64,000 nucleotides of DNA, from assembly GCF_000224065.1 (NCBI RefSeq), contig NZ_AFWT01000008.1, positions 117,638-181,637 of the forward strand, written 5' to 3'. The notes under the pieces were generated by a model. It ran no database searches. It was not told where the DNA came from and saw only the letters and a list, made by a program, of their open reading frames with translations. Positions 61,338-64,000 of this stretch are shown piece after piece; position 1 is the first letter of the stretch, and each line of letters begins with the position of its first letter. A program made the position numbers and the translations under genes. The DNA is from Thiorhodococcus drewsii AZ1 (GTDB taxonomy: Bacteria > Pseudomonadota > Gammaproteobacteria > Chromatiales > Chromatiaceae).

Positions 61338-63012
61338 GATCCACCTCCGGTGCGTTCTGTTGGCCCAAGGCGCGGCGGAACGGCTCGGTACCGAGGCGCT
61401 GGAGCGTCTCCGCGAAGCGTTCCTCGGAATATCTGTGCCGACGGTAGGTGGTGAGAAGCGTCGCGATCGCCTCTGGAATCTCCTCGGCCGCGAATGAGGG
61501 GCCGATGCTTTCGGCCAGTCGCGCCTCGCGCCCCGAGCGACCACCGATGAGGATTTGGTAGCGTGATTCACCCTGCTTGAGCACACCACGGATCCCGATC
61601 TGGCCGAGATTGTGGTGGGCGCAGGCGTTGACGCAGCCCGAGATCCTCAGGTCGATGGGGCCGAGATCGCGCAGCTCCTCGGGATCGGCGAAACGGGCAC
61701 CGATGGCCTCGGCCAGACCCACGGGATCGCCGTTTGCCAGATCGCATTCGCGCGCGCCGGGGCAGGCGACCAGATCCGTGAGCAGTCCCACGTTGGCTTG
61801 ACCGAGATCCTGGGCGCGTGCCGCTTCCCAGAGGGCGAGCAGCCGTTCCTTGCGGACATGCGGCAGCACTAGATTCTGGGTGCGGGTGAGACGCACCTCG
61901 TCGCGGCTCACCGTCTCGGCCCAATCGGCGATGTGCTCCAATTGGGTCGGGGTCAGGTTGCCCGAGGGCGTTCCGGGTCGCTTGGTCGAGAGGGTGACGA
62001 TGGCGTATCCGGGATGCTTGTGATCACGCACGTTGCAGCGCAACCAGTGCAGATAGGCGGGCGGACCGCTGGGCACGTCCGTTGGATCGATTGCGTCCTG
62101 CTCCTGAGGCTCGCTCGGCCCGCCGTCGACGAACGGGCGTGCCGCGCGCTCGACCTGGCGTTGCGTGAGGGTCGCCGGACCATCCCGCAGGCTGGACCAT
62201 TGGGTCTCGACCAGCGCGCGGAATTCGACCAGACCAACCCGTTGGATCAGATTTTTGAGTCGCGACTTGTAGGGATCCGACCGCGATCCATCGCGCGCAT
62301 AGGCCCGCAGAATCGCCTCGCAATAGGTCAGCAGATGGGACCAGTGGACGAATTCGGTCAGTTCCTCGGCGAGTCTTGGACCCCGACCCAGCCCGCCTCC
62401 GACCAACACCCGAAAGCCCAGCTCTCCATTCGCGTCGCGGACCAGATCCAGACCCAGATCATGGGCCGCCAGTGTCGTGCGGTCCTCGCTGGCGCCGCTG
62501 ACGGCGATCTTGAATTTGCGCGGAAGCTCGGCGGCCGCCGGGTGGTTCAGACGCCACTGATCGATGAGGGCGCGCCAGGGACGTGGGTCTTCCGTCTCGT
62601 CGGCCGCCACGCCGGCCAGCGGATCCGTCTCGATACTGCGGACGAGGTTTCCCGAGGTCATGAAGCTGGAGATCCCGACCTCGGCCAGTGCGGCGAGGAT
62701 CTCCGGGACGTCCCCGATCTCCGGCCCGCTGAGCTGGACGTTTTGACGCGTGGTGAGATGCGCGCTAGCCGCCAAGTCGTAATCGCGGACGATCCGCGCC
62801 AGGGCGCGTAGTTGTCGGCTGGAGAACCGCCCCTCGGGCGCGCTCAGGCGCAGCATGGTCGAGTCGCGCAGTTGGTAGAGTCCGTGCCGCAGACGCAGGG
62901 CGCGGAAGGTGTCTTCGTCGAGCGTGCCGTTCAGATAGTCGCGGGTCTGATCGCGGAAGGTCGCGATTCGCTCGAACGGACGAAGCGATTCGTCGGCATC
63001 CTGTAAATACAT
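61330..63012 (-). CDS. cysI: assimilatory sulfite reductase haemoprotein (CysI type)
   Basis: This 560-residue enzyme reduces sulfite to sulfide by six electrons at a sirohaem-[4Fe-4S] centre. It has the two half-domain repeats (HLTTRQNVQLSGPEIGDV and RLTRTQNLVLPHVRKERL) and the cluster ligands CPGARECDLA and SGCVNACAHHNLGQIG, the C-X5-C and C-X3-C pairs. The ferredoxin/nitrite-sulfite reductase fold is clear; no CysJ flavoprotein is nearby, so the electron donor may be ferredoxin. It is first in the cys operon. An AT-rich stretch upstream holds the promoter. Confidence 0.93.
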   Translation of the reverse strand: MYLQDADESLRPFERIATFRDQTRDYLNGTLDEDTFRALRLRHGLYQLRDSTMLRLSAPEGRFSSRQLRALARIVRDYDLAASAHLTTRQNVQLSGPEIGDVPEILAALAEVGISSFMTSGNLVRSIETDPLAGVAADETEDPRPWRALIDQWRLNHPAAAELPRKFKIAVSGASEDRTTLAAHDLGLDLVRDANGELGFRVLVGGGLGRGPRLAEELTEFVHWSHLLTYCEAILRAYARDGSRSDPYKSRLKNLIQRVGLVEFRALVETQWSSLRDGPATLTQRQVERAARPFVDGGPSEPQEQDAIDPTDVPSGPPAYLHWLRCNVRDHKHPGYAIVTLSTKRPGTPSGNLTPTQLEHIADWAETVSRDEVRLTRTQNLVLPHVRKERLLALWEAARAQDLGQANVGLLTDLVACPGARECDLANGDPVGLAEAIGARFADPEELRDLGPIDLRISGCVNACAHHNLGQIGIRGVLKQGESRYQILIGGRSGREARLAESIGPSFAAEEIPEAIATLLTTYRRHRYSEERFAETLQRLGTEPFRRALGQQNAPEVDHV

Positions 63013-63115
63013 GTAAAGCTCGCAAGGGAATTTAGGGTGGGACGATCCTAGCGAGCTAAAATTGGTCTAAAAAGGAATTTAAAGTTAGATTAATATTTCT
63101 TTTTGTTATATCTGT
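63013..63115 (-). promoter_or_regulatory. AT-rich leader of the cys operon
   Basis: The 60 or so bases at 63055-63115 are strikingly AT-rich in a GC-rich chromosome, with runs such as AAAAAGGAATTTAAA and AATATTTCTTTTTG. CysB-type activation of assimilatory genes is expected from knowledge of the pathway, but no exact site could be fixed. Confidence 0.4.
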
Positions 63116-63212
63116 TGGGTCTGGACGCGGTCCGTGAACGCATTTCCCGGTCGTAGGACGCAGTTAGCAGGCTCACCGCGTCCTGCGGTGAGCCTGTGTT
63201 CTGAGGAGCGAC

Positions 63213-63701
63213 TTACTCGAACAAGCGGCGCATCAATTCCGGGGGGCGGGTACCGTTGCGCGAGGCGATTTCCTTGATCGATTGGGCCGTGCTGACGACC
63301 TTGAAACCGCCGGACTCTAGCTTCGCGACCAGACTGTCGGCGCTCTGGTCCAACAGCGGGGCAATCTCGGTCAATGGGGCCTGCTCCAAGCTCTGGAATA
63401 TCCGATGTTTCACACCGCCGCCCTCTTGGCTGGCCGATAGACCGATGAGCGCAGCCGTCACCAGCGCCACCGCTGCGATGATTCCAAGCGCCGCACGTCG
63501 CGAGAAATAGCCGGTAAAGCCGCGCCAGTGCGTGGCGATGTGGAAGACGACGAAGGCGACGAAGGCCAGACCGATCCATTCGTGGGCCAGCGTGACTGGA
63601 TCGCGCATGCCGAAGAACATGAGCACGCCCGAGACGGACATGAAGGCACCGGCGGAAATGACGGCGGGTGTGGACCATTGACGGGTGTTCAGAGTGAACA
63701 T
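63213..63701 (-). CDS. DUF4405-domain membrane protein
   Basis: This 162-residue protein has the N-terminal DUF4405 pattern: two helices (STPAVISAGAFMSVSGVLMFF, WIGLAFVAFVVFHIATHWRG) with a His in VFHIATHW and a third helix (ALGIIAAVALVTAALIGL). Such proteins may bind haem in the membrane. The C-terminal 70 residues form a soluble DUF4405-associated domain (LESGGFKVVSTAQSIKEIASR). It stands alone. The ATG at 63701 precedes a well-placed helix start. Confidence 0.75.
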   Translation of the reverse strand: MFTLNTRQWSTPAVISAGAFMSVSGVLMFFGMRDPVTLAHEWIGLAFVAFVVFHIATHWRGFTGYFSRRAALGIIAAVALVTAALIGLSASQEGGGVKHRIFQSLEQAPLTEIAPLLDQSADSLVAKLESGGFKVVSTAQSIKEIASRNGTRPPELMRRLFE

Positions 63702-63923
63702 GGGTAAAGTCTCTCGCGGTTAGGGTGTGAAATCGGCTGGATACGTAGCGGCTCGGGATGCATGAGCGTTGGTCGCCGCGTTCCATGGGTGTCATTTCAC
63801 TGCCCCCATGTGTCCGGGGTTTGCCGAGAGAGGGCGGGTATTGTGACGTTGTGTGACAAAGGCCCGGATCGACACAGACTGTCACGAAGTGATTGCCAGC
63901 CCCTCCATCTCAAACCCATAGCT

Positions 63924-64000
63924 TTACCCATAACTCGCCCCTGCGGAACGCTGAGCCTCAAGAGCGAGCACGAAATCAGCCGCGCGTTGCAGCCCGATCC
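63924..64000 (-). CDS. possible C-terminal end of a gene entering from the right
   Basis: A minus-strand frame is open from the window edge to TAA at 63924-63926 and reads IGLQRAADFVLALEAQR then SAGASYG. It is short but protein-like. Too little is present to assign it. Confidence 0.2.
   Translation of the reverse strand, partial: IGLQRAADFVLALEAQRSAGASYG

Overview
This window reads as chromosome of a high-GC gammaproteobacterial sulfur oxidiser, most probably a purple sulfur bacterium of the Chromatiaceae. The main reason is the aprM-aprB-aprA cluster (30713-33925), the membrane-anchored dissimilatory APS reductase arrangement of that family. Supporting genes are a periplasmic DsrE-like protein, a DUF3096 membrane peptide, a large MASE1-GGDEF-EAL protein and a complete assimilatory sulfate-reduction operon. 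No rRNA, tRNA or CRISPR array was seen.

Layout. 1-8895: a left-edge AmiC-like/PAS sensor, YceH, a phosphatase-tmcA-zinc-ribbon operon, a YqaA-type membrane protein, small periplasmic proteins and a Rieske protein. 9145-20392, all on the minus strand: a c-di-GMP protein, a histidine kinase/response regulator pair, and an RND pump with adaptor and outer-membrane channel. The pump and regulator genes form one tightly overlapping operon, interrupted only by a 198-bp tandem repeat array that carries an exact 27-bp duplication of the response-regulator start. 20638-26530: a chromosomal integron remnant with a broken integrase gene, an attI-like region, six AT-rich or atypical cassette genes and five recognisable attC sites. 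26698-29823: an aldehyde dehydrogenase and a GMC (choline-type) dehydrogenase. 30713-35402: aprMBA, then a small unknown gene, an SlyD-like FKBP and a HIT protein. 35433-47883: mixed genes, including esterases, an OPT transporter, a cold-shock protein, IS3 and NnrS remnants, a frameshifted ppk2 and a PiT phosphate transporter. 48395-54274: a chemoreceptor followed by three exported proteins, two of them related solute-binding-like proteins and one of these fused to a von Willebrand A domain. 54609-58288: purT, an unusual cysteine-rich ferredoxin and alanine dehydrogenase. 58333-63012: cysI-cysH-cysD-cysN on the minus strand. The right end has a DUF4405 membrane protein.

How the genes work together. 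AprMBA oxidises sulfite through APS for energy. CysDN, an Fe-S type CysH and CysI run the opposite, assimilatory direction. CysH is the APS-reducing type, so no APS kinase is needed here. The two-component pair probably controls the adjoining efflux pump. The integron and the secreted VWA/solute-binding module are the parts least explained by known families. Coordinates of start codons were chosen from ribosome-binding sites and family start positions. All similarity statements come from recognised motifs, not from database searches.
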